In this document: positions 51,943 through 61,274 of the stretch, in pieces
Layout of the letters: each line of letters begins with the position of its first letter
How positions within the stretch are numbered: position 1 is the stretch's first letter
Assembly: GCF_001941445.1 (NCBI RefSeq)
Contig: NZ_CP009245.1
Coordinates: 2,627,992 to 2,691,991, forward strand
Source: Corynebacterium aquilae DSM 44791
GTDB taxonomy: Bacteria; Actinomycetota; Actinomycetes; Mycobacteriales; Mycobacteriaceae
Length of the DNA stretch: 64,000 nt
Direction: 5' to 3'
Program-made: the position numbers and the translations under genes
Notes under the pieces: generated by a model
Database searches by the model: none
Told to the model about the DNA's origin: nothing
The model's input: the letters and a program-made list of their open reading frames with translations, nothing else

Positions 51943-54900
51943 CAGGCGCGCCAGCCTGGCGCCACACCTGCTCGGCTGGCTGCTGCTAGCACTCGCGGTC
52001 TTCCGCCACCCCGGCGTTACCACCGCCGACACCAAACACGACCTCGCCGCACAGCCCGGGCACTTCCTGCGTGGCGCCGCCGAGGCATACACCCCCAACT
52101 TTGCCTTCGGGCAAGTGCAAAACCAAGCCTTCGGCTACCTCTTCCCCCACGGGCTATTCTTCCAGCTCACCGCTTTCTTTCCCGACTGGCTAGCCCAACG
52201 CCTGTGGTGGCTGTTGCTGCTCGGCATCGGTTACTCCGGCACCGTCTTCCTGCTGCGCAGACTAGCCATCACCTCCCCCATCGCGATCGTGTGCGCCGGC
52301 CTCTTATTCGCCCTCTCTCCGCGCGTCATGGGCACGCTGAGCACCATCTCCTCAGAAAGCTGGCCGGCGATGCTCACCCCCTGGATGGTGGCGGTGCTAC
52401 TCCCCCGCAGGCCAAACCAGCAGTGGTGGCGGGGTATCGCGCCGGCCGTGGTGTGCGTGGCACTGATGGGCGCGGTCAACGCCACCGCCACCATCGCAGC
52501 CCTGCTGCCCGGCGTGGTGGTCGTGCTGGCCTCCACCAGATTTTTCGGCCTCCGCCACACCATTGCGCGGCTATGCGTTCTCGCGCTGGGCATCCTGGCG
52601 GTGACCGCCTGGTGGATCGTGCCGCTGCTCGTGCTGGGGGCATACGCGGCCCCCTTCGTGGAGTTCATCGAGTCGGCCTACACCACAACGCGCTTTGCCA
52701 ACCTCGCCGAAATTTTGCGCGGCAGCGACCACTGGGTGGCGTTTGTCTCCAGCGAACGCTTCGCCGGGCACCTCATATCCACCAACGCCACCTACGTGCT
52801 CATCACCGGCATCATCGCCGCCATTGGCCTATGGGGGCTGGCACACCCCCGCACACCACACCGGGGACTGTGGGTGTTTTTCCTGTTCGCAGGGGCACTT
52901 GTCATGTCCGCCAGCCTGGGCCCGGCAGGTGCCAGCATCCAGGCACTACTCGACGGACCCCTGCTGGCGTTTCGCAATGTCCACAAGTGGGACGTGTGGG
53001 TGCGCCTACCCCTCGTCGTAGGCTTCGCCACCGCCACCGCCCCCGTCTTCGGCCGCTACTGGTCCTGGCGGGCGCTCGCCCGCCCTGCCGCCGCCACCGC
53101 AGCGCTGGTGGTGCTGGCAGCACTCACCCCAGCAACCGCAGGTCTACTCTTGCCCGCCGGCGCATACCGGGCGGTTCCCGACTATGTGCGCCACACAGCC
53201 GACTACCTCAACACCACGCCCTCGCCGACGGCTGTTGCCGCATCGCGCGGCAACGCGGTGCCCGTCACCGCGGAATCCCGCGCTGCTTCCGGGCGCGTGC
53301 TGGTTGTTCCCGCGGTCTCCTTTGCCCGGCAAGATTACGGCTGGACCCGGGACGAGCCACTGCAACCATTGCTCGATGTGCCCTGGGCGGTGCGCGACGC
53401 TATTCCCCTGATCAACCCCGAAACCATCCGCGGTCTCGACGGGGCACAGGCAGTGCTGCTCAACGACGATATTCCGGCGCACAAGGCCTTTGCCGCAATG
53501 GCCAGCATGGGCATCGATCGGCTGGTCGTGCGCACCGATATCGCCGCCGTCCGACACCGCGCCGAGCACATCCTGAGCCGCGCGCACCAGGCCGGCCTTC
53601 CAATCAAGGCTTTCACCGAAAAGGAAGACCCCACCACCGGGTACTTCGTGGTCACCTTGGCGGCCTCCACCACCGGCGAGCTTCTGCACGCAGCCCCGGT
53701 CCCGGTTGCTGGCAGCGGTGATGTGTTGGCTTTACTTGCCGCACTGTATGGGCCAACAGTTCCCTTCCAGCTGACCACCGATGGCTCAAAAGCTGTACCC
53801 GATTCCGGCTCCGTGGATTCCGCTGCCGGCCGCGCAACCCTTGGTGGCAGCGCCCCCATCAGTCACGCCCCAGCCCAGATCATCACCGACACCCCAGCGC
53901 TTGCCGTGCGCAACTACGGCACCGTCGAGCGCGCCGAAAGTGCTTTCCTCACCCGGGAGGACACCGCAACCAGCGTGCGCAATCGCCTGCAGAACTACCC
54001 CGGCACCGGCCCGGCAACCGTCGCAGATGATCTCGCCGTGTGGGCGAATTCTTCCGCCGCCGACGTCGACGCCTTGGGTGGCGCCGACCAGGAACGGGCA
54101 CCGGCGATGGCCGTCGACGGTGACCCCGATACCGCCTGGTATCCGCAACCAGGTGCCGCCAACCCGCGACTGGTGCTGCAGCTAACCTCCACCCGCCCCG
54201 TCGTCGACATCACCATCACCGGCAGGCCGGCACGGCTGAAAGTGTGGGGCGCGTCCGCATCCGATGCGACATGGATCGATGCGGTTCCTGGAATCCCCCA
54301 AAAGGTCAGTGTGCCGGGTGGCCCCACCACCGAAGTCTCCATCGCCATTCCGGGATCCCGGGGCGCTACCGGCATCGCGGAAATAAGCCCCCACGGCGCA
54401 CTCCTGGCGCGCCCTGTCATCCGGGTGCCCGATGCCCCTCCATCTGCCCGGGCTTTTGTCTTCCAGCGCCTGTCCATCGCCCAACCATCACTCAAGCGGG
54501 ATTTCACCACCGCGCGCAGCTACCGACTCGTGGTGGGCGCTGGGCGCTGCGATCTTCCGGTCACCATCGACGGCGCGGATTACACCTGCGGGCAGGTGGC
54601 CGCGCTTGCCGCGGGCCCACATACCCTGTCCACCGCAAATACTTGGGTGTCCTTGACCGAGGAGGGTTTTATCCCGGGATCCGAATCCGCGCACACCACG
54701 GTGGTGCCCACGGGCTTGACGAACCTGCCGGGGCTTTCGGCACCCGGCGCGACACCGATCAGTATCGGCCCGGGTTTGGTGGCTTTCGATTACCCGTCCG
54801 CCCCGTCCGAGGTCACGGTCTCTCACGCCGGCAATAGCACCTACCGGGCGGGGGTCGTCGGTGGCGGCATCGTGGGGGTGTTGGCTCTGGTGGTCTGTGC

Positions 54901-55261
54901 GATTCTTAGCTGGCGCGAGCGCGCCGCATTGTGCGTCGACGTCGCCGTGCCACAGACGTTTTCTTCCCGGGGTGCTGGCCGGTGGCTTCGCGATGGGGTG
55001 GCGCTGTGTTCTGCGCTGCTGGTGGCGTGGTGTGTTGGTGGGATAGCCGGGGTGTTGGCGGCGGTGGTTGTGACAGCGGTGGTGGCTGTGCGCCCGAATC
55101 TTGCTCCGGTGCTGGCTGCTGGTGGTGTCGCTGGTGCGTGTTGGTGGTTGGCGCATGGCCCGTGGACGCAGCCGCAGGGTTATGCGGGGGATTCCTGGGT
55201 GGTGGCCGCCAGTGGTGTGGCTGCGTTGGTGGCGTTGGTTGCGCCGAGTTGGCGGAGGTAG
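51920..55261 (+). CDS. aftD: Alpha-(1->3)-arabinofuranosyltransferase, AftD-like (DUF3367)
   Basis: About 1113 residues from TTG 51920, the first plausible start that leaves the DUF2613 gene intact. It is a GT-C type enzyme that adds arabinofuranose from decaprenyl-phospho-arabinose to arabinogalactan or lipoarabinomannan outside the membrane. The N-terminal motif TADTKHDLAAQPGHFL and then NFAFGQVQNQAFGYLFPHG matches AftD proteins. About 10 membrane segments come first, then a large ectodomain with a discoidin-like (F5/8 type C) sugar-binding section (AMAVDGDPDTAWYP), and three to four segments at the C-terminus. It is somewhat shorter than the mycobacterial enzyme. The last 82 bp overlap the convergent acyltransferase gene. 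Confidence 0.9.
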   Translation: MNTAPATSRRASLAPHLLGWLLLALAVFRHPGVTTADTKHDLAAQPGHFLRGAAEAYTPNFAFGQVQNQAFGYLFPHGLFFQLTAFFPDWLAQRLWWLLLLGIGYSGTVFLLRRLAITSPIAIVCAGLLFALSPRVMGTLSTISSESWPAMLTPWMVAVLLPRRPNQQWWRGIAPAVVCVALMGAVNATATIAALLPGVVVVLASTRFFGLRHTIARLCVLALGILAVTAWWIVPLLVLGAYAAPFVEFIESAYTTTRFANLAEILRGSDHWVAFVSSERFAGHLISTNATYVLITGIIAAIGLWGLAHPRTPHRGLWVFFLFAGALVMSASLGPAGASIQALLDGPLLAFRNVHKWDVWVRLPLVVGFATATAPVFGRYWSWRALARPAAATAALVVLAALTPATAGLLLPAGAYRAVPDYVRHTADYLNTTPSPTAVAASRGNAVPVTAESRAASGRVLVVPAVSFARQDYGWTRDEPLQPLLDVPWAVRDAIPLINPETIRGLDGAQAVLLNDDIPAHKAFAAMASMGIDRLVVRTDIAAVRHRAEHILSRAHQAGLPIKAFTEKEDPTTGYFVVTLAASTTGELLHAAPVPVAGSGDVLALLAALYGPTVPFQLTTDGSKAVPDSGSVDSAAGRATLGGSAPISHAPAQIITDTPALAVRNYGTVERAESAFLTREDTATSVRNRLQNYPGTGPATVADDLAVWANSSAADVDALGGADQERAPAMAVDGDPDTAWYPQPGAANPRLVLQLTSTRPVVDITITGRPARLKVWGASASDATWIDAVPGIPQKVSVPGGPTTEVSIAIPGSRGATGIAEISPHGALLARPVIRVPDAPPSARAFVFQRLSIAQPSLKRDFTTARSYRLVVGAGRCDLPVTIDGADYTCGQVAALAAGPHTLSTANTWVSLTEEGFIPGSESAHTTVVPTGLTNLPGLSAPGATPISIGPGLVAFDYPSAPSEVTVSHAGNSTYRAGVVGGGIVGVLALVVCAILSWRERAALCVDVAVPQTFSSRGAGRWLRDGVALCSALLVAWCVGGIAGVLAAVVVTAVVAVRPNLAPVLAAGGVAGACWWLAHGPWTQPQGYAGDSWVVAASGVAALVALVAPSWRR

Positions 55262-56352
55262 GTGATTCCGCGGTCGGCGAAGGGTTTTTCGACGGTTTCG
55301 TAAAGGATCCAGGCGGCGATGATTGCTGTGGGCACAGCGACCAGGGTGAGGGTGAGGGCGTGCCCGGTAAATGGGGCGATGGTGGCTAGTTGCATGATGG
55401 TCTCGATCACGGGGAGGTGGATGAGGAAGATGCAGTAGGAGATGCGGCCCAGCCAGCGCGCGGTGGGGTGCTCGAGGGCGGTGGAGCGGGGGTTGAATGC
55501 GTAGGGGGTGACGATGAACGCGGCAACGAGGCCGCCGGCGAGGGTGCGGCGGGCGAACTCGGGCGCGGTGGGGTGCACTAGGCCTAGTGGGCCGAAAAAT
55601 TCTTGGGCGGCTAGCCACATGGTGGCCAGCGCGAGAGCCCACCATAGGGGGCGAAGGCCGCACACCTTGACGATCCGGGGGCTAGAGGTGGCCCATGGTT
55701 CGGCCTCGGCGGCAATGATGCCGACCGCGAACCAGGAGAAAAACGCCGGGGGGAAGATTTGCCCGTTGATGCCGCCGGGGGTGAAGTGGTTGACAAATGG
55801 CAGCCATGCCCATCCGAGGGACAGCGCTGCTGTTGCGCACACGATGAGGATGCGGCTGCGGGTGCTGTGGATGCGGCGCAGGGCCGCCACCAGCAGGGGT
55901 AGTGCGAGATAGAAGGCCACTTCGACGCACATGGACCACAGGTGTGTCAGGGCTGGTGCGAGCCCATCCGGCAGGTAGATCTGCGCGAAGAACACGGTTG
56001 CTGCTTTGACTTCACCGCGGGTGGGATAGGCCGCTGGTACCAGCAGGAAGGTGCCGAGGACGACGGCTAGGTAGGCGGGCACGATGCGGCGGATGCGGCG
56101 GGTGGTGTAGCGGCGCAGATCGAGGTTTGCGCCAGCGACTCCGTGGCGGCGCCACAGCAGGAATGCTGATAGGGAGAAGAAAACGGCGACGAAGAAGTCG
56201 CTGCGCGCCAGCAGGGCCCCGATGAGGGTGCGCTGGTCGATACCGGTGAGAAACGCAATGTGGGTACCCATCACTCCGAGGGCGGCCACGGCGCGCAAAC
56301 CCTCTAGTGAATCCAGGAATTGCTGCCTGGTTGCGTAGGATGATGGGGACAT
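55180..56352 (-). CDS. Acyltransferase family membrane protein (OafA/YrhL type)
   Basis: 390 residues, about ten membrane segments. The family start FLDSLEGLRAVAALGVMGTHIAF holds the conserved His; RRIRRIVPAYLAVVLG and LWSMCVEVAFYLALP are further acyltransferase-3 motifs. It acylates sugars or other envelope molecules; in this neighbourhood arabinogalactan or lipoglycan is a reasonable guess only. Its C-terminal 27 codons lie on the strand opposite the end of aftD. Confidence 0.9.
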   Translation of the reverse strand: MSPSSYATRQQFLDSLEGLRAVAALGVMGTHIAFLTGIDQRTLIGALLARSDFFVAVFFSLSAFLLWRRHGVAGANLDLRRYTTRRIRRIVPAYLAVVLGTFLLVPAAYPTRGEVKAATVFFAQIYLPDGLAPALTHLWSMCVEVAFYLALPLLVAALRRIHSTRSRILIVCATAALSLGWAWLPFVNHFTPGGINGQIFPPAFFSWFAVGIIAAEAEPWATSSPRIVKVCGLRPLWWALALATMWLAAQEFFGPLGLVHPTAPEFARRTLAGGLVAAFIVTPYAFNPRSTALEHPTARWLGRISYCIFLIHLPVIETIMQLATIAPFTGHALTLTLVAVPTAIIAAWILYETVEKPFADRGITYLRQLGATNATNAATPLAATTQESPA

Positions 56353-56474
56353 ACTCGTTCAACTTAGTTGAGCGATACGTAAATTGTTCCTTTTCCGCCG
56401 CGCACAGCACATCGTTTCTTAGGAGTTTGTGTGCGGATTTTCATGGCCTCACGGGGCCTTTCACACGAAGGACT

Positions 56475-57686
56475 ATGCATTTGGCGAAGCGAAACGGCCG
56501 CGATCTTCTCGCGCGAGTATTGGCGTTTGTTGGCGCGTTGTTGTTGGCGTTTTCCGCACTGATGCCCGCTGTGTTGATGCCGGCGTTGAAAACCATCCCA
56601 CTGTCGGCGGGCGGTAAGACCGTCACCAACGAGGTGCCGGCGGTGTTGCTGGATGCGCGCGCTTTCGCCACCGGCAAGGTGCTTGAGGAACACGCCGAGG
56701 ATCCCACCTGTCGCGCGGAGGGCGCTAAGGAGTTGCCGGTGCACTGCTTCGTGGGCTCGGCAGTTCCGGTGAAGGGCGTGCGCAATGTGGCCGCCGTGGA
56801 GCCGTCGGATAAGGACGACATCACCCTGCGGGCCGGCAACGTGCTGTTGCGGATGGATAAGCCGGAGGACACTGGCCTGATCAGTGCCTCGGTGGACCAG
56901 GTCACCCTGGATCGTCACGACGCGTTCCCCATTGAGGAACCCACCAGCACGTTCCACATGACCGCCCCCGATTTGGGTTTGGATGACACCACCGGTGGTT
57001 TCTTGCGTGATGGGCTGCAGTACCAGTTCCCCTTCGGAACCCAGCCGAAGTCCTACCCCTATTTCGATACCACCGCCCAAAAATCTACCCCCATTGATTT
57101 TGTCGACGAGCAGCAGTTCAAGGGCCGCAAGGTACTGCACTTTGGCCAGCAGGTCGGCGCGGTGAACATGTTCGATTCGGTCTCTATCGCCTTAAATCGC
57201 GACGGTGAGCTCACCGACAGCGAAAAGGGCGTGCTGGCGGGCCTGCGCCTGGTTTCTACCTATGGCCGCTGGTACACCCCGGATGAGATGGCCAAGATGG
57301 GCGTTGCCCCGGAGGATCAGGTGGTGATGACCCGCTACTATGCGGTCGCCCGCGACCTGCTGGTGGAACCCCGCACCGGGGTGATTGTGCGTGGCCAGGA
57401 GCGCCTGCACTATTTCTTCGCGTCCTCCCAACAGGAAGCTCAGGCTGCGGCGGATGCGCACTTTGCGGATCCGGACGCGCCGGTGAGTATGGATCGTTCC
57501 GCGCTGGTGGCCACCGCCGCGTGGAATGAGGACACCCAGGATCGCCAGTTCGCCAAGGCCGATGATGGTGCCTCCAAGTTGCGGCTGCTGGATAGCCTGC
57601 ACCTGCTGGGGCTTACCCTTGGCGCAATCCTGCTGATCATTGGCCTGTTCCTGGTCTATAAGAACCGCTCCACAAAGGCCGAATAA
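56475..57686 (+). CDS. DUF3068 family (PorA family) membrane protein
   Basis: 403 residues from ATG 56475 with AAGGA just upstream. One membrane segment near the N-terminus (VLAFVGALLLAFSALMPAVLMPAL) and one at the C-terminus (LLGLTLGAILLIIGLFLVY) enclose an extracytoplasmic domain. The segment TGGFLRDGLQYQFPFGTQPKSYPYFD is typical of DUF3068 proteins, found in mycolate-forming actinobacteria and annotated as the PorA family. It may work in envelope assembly; its function is not proven. Confidence 0.82.
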   Translation: MHLAKRNGRDLLARVLAFVGALLLAFSALMPAVLMPALKTIPLSAGGKTVTNEVPAVLLDARAFATGKVLEEHAEDPTCRAEGAKELPVHCFVGSAVPVKGVRNVAAVEPSDKDDITLRAGNVLLRMDKPEDTGLISASVDQVTLDRHDAFPIEEPTSTFHMTAPDLGLDDTTGGFLRDGLQYQFPFGTQPKSYPYFDTTAQKSTPIDFVDEQQFKGRKVLHFGQQVGAVNMFDSVSIALNRDGELTDSEKGVLAGLRLVSTYGRWYTPDEMAKMGVAPEDQVVMTRYYAVARDLLVEPRTGVIVRGQERLHYFFASSQQEAQAAADAHFADPDAPVSMDRSALVATAAWNEDTQDRQFAKADDGASKLRLLDSLHLLGLTLGAILLIIGLFLVYKNRSTKAE

Positions 57687-57695
57687 ACTATCCGC

Positions 57696-59240
57696 ATGCC
57701 TTCCACACACCCGCGCCACCTCGCTGTTGTCGCGGGTGTTGTCATTGTTGGGCTCAGCGTCCTGTGGCCGTTTTTGCTGCCGGGTGGGCTGTTGGCGCGC
57801 GACATGGTGGTGCTTGGCCACATGGCGCTGAGCGATCAGGCCACGGGTTTTTCTGTACTGCCTGCCCGGGCCGCGCCCCAGGATGGGTTTCTCGCGTTGA
57901 TTCCTTTCGGGCTTGCGCCACTGGTGGCGCGGGCTTTGGTGTTGAGTTCCGCCTGGTGGGGTGCGCGCGCCGCCTGGCGCATCGGCGGACCAGTCGCTGC
58001 GATTTTGCTGCTAGCGAATCCTTTTGTGGTCTCTCGGCTGTTGCAGGGCCATTGGTCGTTGGTGGTCGCGTTTTTCGCGCTTGCAGTCCTGACTTACGAG
58101 TTCTGCGCATCGCCCCGCCCGCGCTGGTTGCTGGTGGCTCTCGCCATGTGGATGGCCAGCCTCACCCCCACCGGCGCGGTGTTTGCGATCGTTGTTGCGC
58201 TGCTACTGGCCACCTCTTGGCGCCACAGGCTCATCCTGCTGGCTATCGGGGGCGCACTGTCGCTGCCGTGGCTGGTGCCGAGTGTTCTTGCCAGCAGTCG
58301 TGGTGCGAGTATTACCGCAACTGCTGCAAGTTTCGTCGCCTTCGCTCCCCGCGGGCAGGGACCTATGGGCGTTGTCCTGAATGTGCTGGGCACAGGCGGT
58401 ATCTGGAATACTTCGGCTGATCTGGCGTCACGCAGTGGCGTGTTCTCGGTGTCTGTGCTCGCCGGGGCGCTGGTGACCGTGCTGCTGTTGGTCGCCGGCT
58501 GGCGTACACCACGAAGTGTGCCGCGCCAACTCTGGGCACTGGGCGTTTTTGCCCTTTTCGCCACCTGCCTGGTGGGGCTTTTCCCATCTACTGCCGGTGC
58601 GCTGCTGTCCCCACTGCCAGGATCTGGCCTGATTCGGGATGGGCAGAAGTTGGTGATGTTGGCGCTGCCGGCGCTGCTTCTTGGGGTGCGTCCCGCCATC
58701 GACATGTTGTGCACTTGGTTGTCGCGTGTGCCCACCAAAGCAGTGGCGGCACAGGCATTGTTAGCAGCATTGCTGGTCATCAACGTGTGGGGGGCGCCGT
58801 TTGCGATGCGCCAGATCACCCCCATCCCTGAGCCGCGTATGGATTTCCTGGCCCAGCAGGTCGGCGATCGGATGCTGCTCATCGTGCCGGGTTCCACCAC
58901 CGTCAGCTTTCACGATCGCACGATTGTGGATCCGCGCACCAAGGCGATGAGTGTGCTCAGCAGCGGGGAGCTGATCGTTGACGGTGAAGTCGTCGACCCG
59001 CCGAATCCCGCGTATATTTCTGCCGTCAACGCGTGGAACGCGCACGATATGTCGGCGCTACAGGCTCTGGGAGTTGGGGTGGTTCTGGATGAAAAAACTG
59101 GTGCGCTCACCGAGGTCCCCGGCGCGCAGCCCGCGCGCCCGCAACTGATGGGTGTGATGTTGTGCGCCCTGTGGAGCCTGACAGGTGTTGTCCTGTGTGG
59201 TACTTGGGCCGCCAGTAGCTGGCTGGCGTCCCGCCGGTAG
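57696..59240 (+). CDS. Polytopic membrane protein, possibly GT-C-like
   Basis: 514 residues with about ten membrane segments and a ~130-residue extracytoplasmic region before the last one. It begins 9 bp after the DUF3068 gene, so the two are an operon. The loop LLARDMVVLGHM after segment 1 and the ANPFVVSRLLQGHW segment recall GT-C glycosyltransferases, but no firm motif was found. Clustering with aftD, a GT4 enzyme and an acyltransferase suggests envelope polysaccharide work. It ends directly against the convergent GT4 stop. Confidence 0.65.
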   Translation: MPSTHPRHLAVVAGVVIVGLSVLWPFLLPGGLLARDMVVLGHMALSDQATGFSVLPARAAPQDGFLALIPFGLAPLVARALVLSSAWWGARAAWRIGGPVAAILLLANPFVVSRLLQGHWSLVVAFFALAVLTYEFCASPRPRWLLVALAMWMASLTPTGAVFAIVVALLLATSWRHRLILLAIGGALSLPWLVPSVLASSRGASITATAASFVAFAPRGQGPMGVVLNVLGTGGIWNTSADLASRSGVFSVSVLAGALVTVLLLVAGWRTPRSVPRQLWALGVFALFATCLVGLFPSTAGALLSPLPGSGLIRDGQKLVMLALPALLLGVRPAIDMLCTWLSRVPTKAVAAQALLAALLVINVWGAPFAMRQITPIPEPRMDFLAQQVGDRMLLIVPGSTTVSFHDRTIVDPRTKAMSVLSSGELIVDGEVVDPPNPAYISAVNAWNAHDMSALQALGVGVVLDEKTGALTEVPGAQPARPQLMGVMLCALWSLTGVVLCGTWAASSWLASRR

Positions 59241-60368
59241 TTACCCCCGAACGATGGATTGCTTGAGGACGGTCTCCATCGATGCACCGGTGGCTGTCCA
59301 GTTAAGGCCCGCGGCCTTGTCGCGCGCTGCTGCGCCCAGCCGGCAGCGCAGCTCATCGTCCTGGAGCACACGCACGGTGTGAGCGTAGAACTGGTCGAAG
59401 TCATCCGCCAACAGGCCGGTGCGTTCGTGATCGATGGAGTCCTGCAGGCCTTTGGCTGCCCGGTAGCCGATGGTGGGAACCCCGTGCTGGGCGGCCTCCA
59501 TGACGGTAATACCCCAGCCTTCTTTGGCTGACGGCATCAGGTGTACGCGGGAACGTTCCAACAGAGCGTGCTTGTATTCCTCGCTGACATGCCCATGGAA
59601 GTGCACGCAACACCCAAGCCCGAGGTCGTCAGCGCGGGCGCGGAGTTTGTCCTCCCACCAGCCGGCACCAACCACGTCGAGGGTGACTCGACCGTGAAAG
59701 TCGGTTTCCCGATCCAGCCGGGCAACCACATCAAGGGCATGCTCAAGCTGTTTATGGGGAACCAGGCGCGCGAGTGTCACCAAGTGCACATCGTGCGTGG
59801 CGGGTGCGACGACCTCGGCAGCAGGCAGTGGATCGCAGCCGTTGCGAATGATGGTGATGTTGGCGGCCGGAACGCCTAACTCAATGAGCTCATCGGCACT
59901 AGGGATGGATACGGTCACCCACTGATTGTTGCGATGCACCCTTGGGGAGACTTTGGACTCCAGCATCCAGCCGATGCGCCCTAAGACTTTGCCGGCAACC
60001 GGCCACTGTTCCTTGTGGCAGTGGTGGCTGAGCAGTACCACCGGGCAGTCGGCCACCAGGGTGGCGAAGAAGGGGATGCCGTTGTGGACGTCGATGATGG
60101 CGTCCATCCCACGCAAAGGGCCGATGCCCATGCGCCCCATGGCCAGTGCCATGAGCCCCCGCGGGTAGACGGTGAAGGCACCACCGGCGCGGCTGTAGGT
60201 CACTCCGTGGCGGCGGCTGGTGCGCATGGAGCCGGTGTAGCGTGCCGTGCGGATGACGACGTCGTGGCCGGCGCGCGCCAGATATTCGGCGACCGCCTCA
60301 ACGTAGCGCTCACTGCCCCCACCTTCGGGGTGTTGGCTATCGCGCCAAGACATCACAACGACTTTCAC
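59241..60368 (-). CDS. Glycosyltransferase family 4 protein
   Basis: 375 residues from GTG 60368. GT-B fold: N-terminal VVMSWRDSQHPEGGGSERYVEAVAEYL and the C-terminal donor site HLMPSAKEGWGITVMEAAQHGVPTIGYRA with the EGWG...E pattern of retaining GT4 enzymes. It would transfer a hexose from a nucleotide or lipid donor to an envelope acceptor in the cytoplasm. GTG 60368 is chosen because a -10-like TAGGCT lies eight bases upstream and upstream extension (to 60479) would run into the divergent gene. Confidence 0.85.
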   Translation of the reverse strand: MKVVVMSWRDSQHPEGGGSERYVEAVAEYLARAGHDVVIRTARYTGSMRTSRRHGVTYSRAGGAFTVYPRGLMALAMGRMGIGPLRGMDAIIDVHNGIPFFATLVADCPVVLLSHHCHKEQWPVAGKVLGRIGWMLESKVSPRVHRNNQWVTVSIPSADELIELGVPAANITIIRNGCDPLPAAEVVAPATHDVHLVTLARLVPHKQLEHALDVVARLDRETDFHGRVTLDVVGAGWWEDKLRARADDLGLGCCVHFHGHVSEEYKHALLERSRVHLMPSAKEGWGITVMEAAQHGVPTIGYRAAKGLQDSIDHERTGLLADDFDQFYAHTVRVLQDDELRCRLGAAARDKAAGLNWTATGASMETVLKQSIVRG

Positions 60369-60375
60369 GTTGCAG

Positions 60376-60382
60376 TAGCCTA
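60376..60382. promoter_or_regulatory. Shared face-to-face -10 element of a bidirectional promoter
   Basis: TAGCCTA reads as TAGCCT on the plus strand and TAGGCT on the minus strand. Each hexamer ends exactly eight bases before a start codon: ATG 60390 (methyltransferase) and GTG 60368 (GT4). Both messages would be leaderless. The intergenic gap is only 21 bp. Confidence 0.55.
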
Positions 60383-60389
60383 AAGCCTT

Positions 60390-61178
60390 ATGCCCACCTT
60401 TGACCATCTGCGGCGTACCCGCGCCCGTGCGAGCCTGCGGCGCAGCGTCGACTTGTTGGCGTCGTTCCGTTTCGAGCAAACCGCGCCGGAAAAGTTTTAT
60501 GGACCACTCGCCGAGGACACCGCGAACCTCATTGAGGATCTCGTCGCGGATCTCTCACGCGGTGATGTCGCAGGTGATAGCCCGCTTCGGGGGTTGAGCA
60601 TCCTGGATGTGGGTGGCGGCCCCGGGTATTTCCACGAGGCTTTCGCTCGCCGGGGGGCTGAGTATTTCACGGTGGAGCCGGACGTCGGCGAGATGGCGGC
60701 CGCTGGTATTGATGTGCCGGCCAGTGTGCGGGGAAGCGGCATGGATTTGCCGTTTCAAGATGATGCGTTCGATGTGGTGTATTCCTCCAACGTCGCAGAG
60801 CATGTGCCCGATCCGTGGCGTATGGGTGAGGAAATGCTGCGCGCCACCAAGCCGGGTGGGCTGATGATTTTCAGCTACACCATCTGGCTGGGTCCTTTCG
60901 GTGGCCATGAGACGGGGCTGGTCCCGCACTATATCGGTGGTGGTTTCGCCCGCGATCGCTACACCTCCAAGCATGGGCATCCGCCGAAGAATGTGTTCGG
61001 CGAGTCCCTGTTCGACGTGTCGTGCGCTGAAGGTTTACGGTGGGCGAACTCGACAACGTCCGGGGAGCTTGTGGCGGCGTTTCCCCGCTATCACCCGAGC
61101 TGGGCATGGTGGCTGGTAAACGTGCCGGTGGTGCGCGAGTTTTTGGTCAGCAACCTGGTGGTCGTGCTTCGGAAATAG
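60390..61178 (+). CDS. Class I SAM-dependent methyltransferase
   Basis: 262 residues. SAM-binding motif I is LDVGGGPGYFHEAFARRG, then TVEPDVGEM, LPFQDDAFDVVYSSNVAEHVPDPWRMGEEMLRATKPGG, as in Methyltransf_11 enzymes. The rest has a hydrophobic C-terminus (WAWWLVNVPVVREFLVSNLVVVL) that may touch the membrane. The substrate is probably an envelope lipid or sugar, given the divergent GT4 gene. A terminator follows. Confidence 0.87.
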   Translation: MPTFDHLRRTRARASLRRSVDLLASFRFEQTAPEKFYGPLAEDTANLIEDLVADLSRGDVAGDSPLRGLSILDVGGGPGYFHEAFARRGAEYFTVEPDVGEMAAAGIDVPASVRGSGMDLPFQDDAFDVVYSSNVAEHVPDPWRMGEEMLRATKPGGLMIFSYTIWLGPFGGHETGLVPHYIGGGFARDRYTSKHGHPPKNVFGESLFDVSCAEGLRWANSTTSGELVAAFPRYHPSWAWWLVNVPVVREFLVSNLVVVLRK

Positions 61179-61200
61179 TTGCTGCCACGACAGCACCACG

Positions 61201-61247
61201 AAGGCCGGTCGGTCACCGCTTCTAAAACGGTGGCCGGCCGGCCTTTG
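61201..61247. terminator. Hairpin terminator between methyltransferase and pckG
   Basis: AAGGCCGGTCGGTCACCG (61201-61218) pairs with the block 61228-61245 over some 17 bp. TTT follows on the plus strand, so it ends the methyltransferase transcript and perhaps the convergent pckG transcript. Confidence 0.8.
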
Positions 61248-61274
61248 TGTGTCAGGTGTTAGTGAGTCCTGGTT

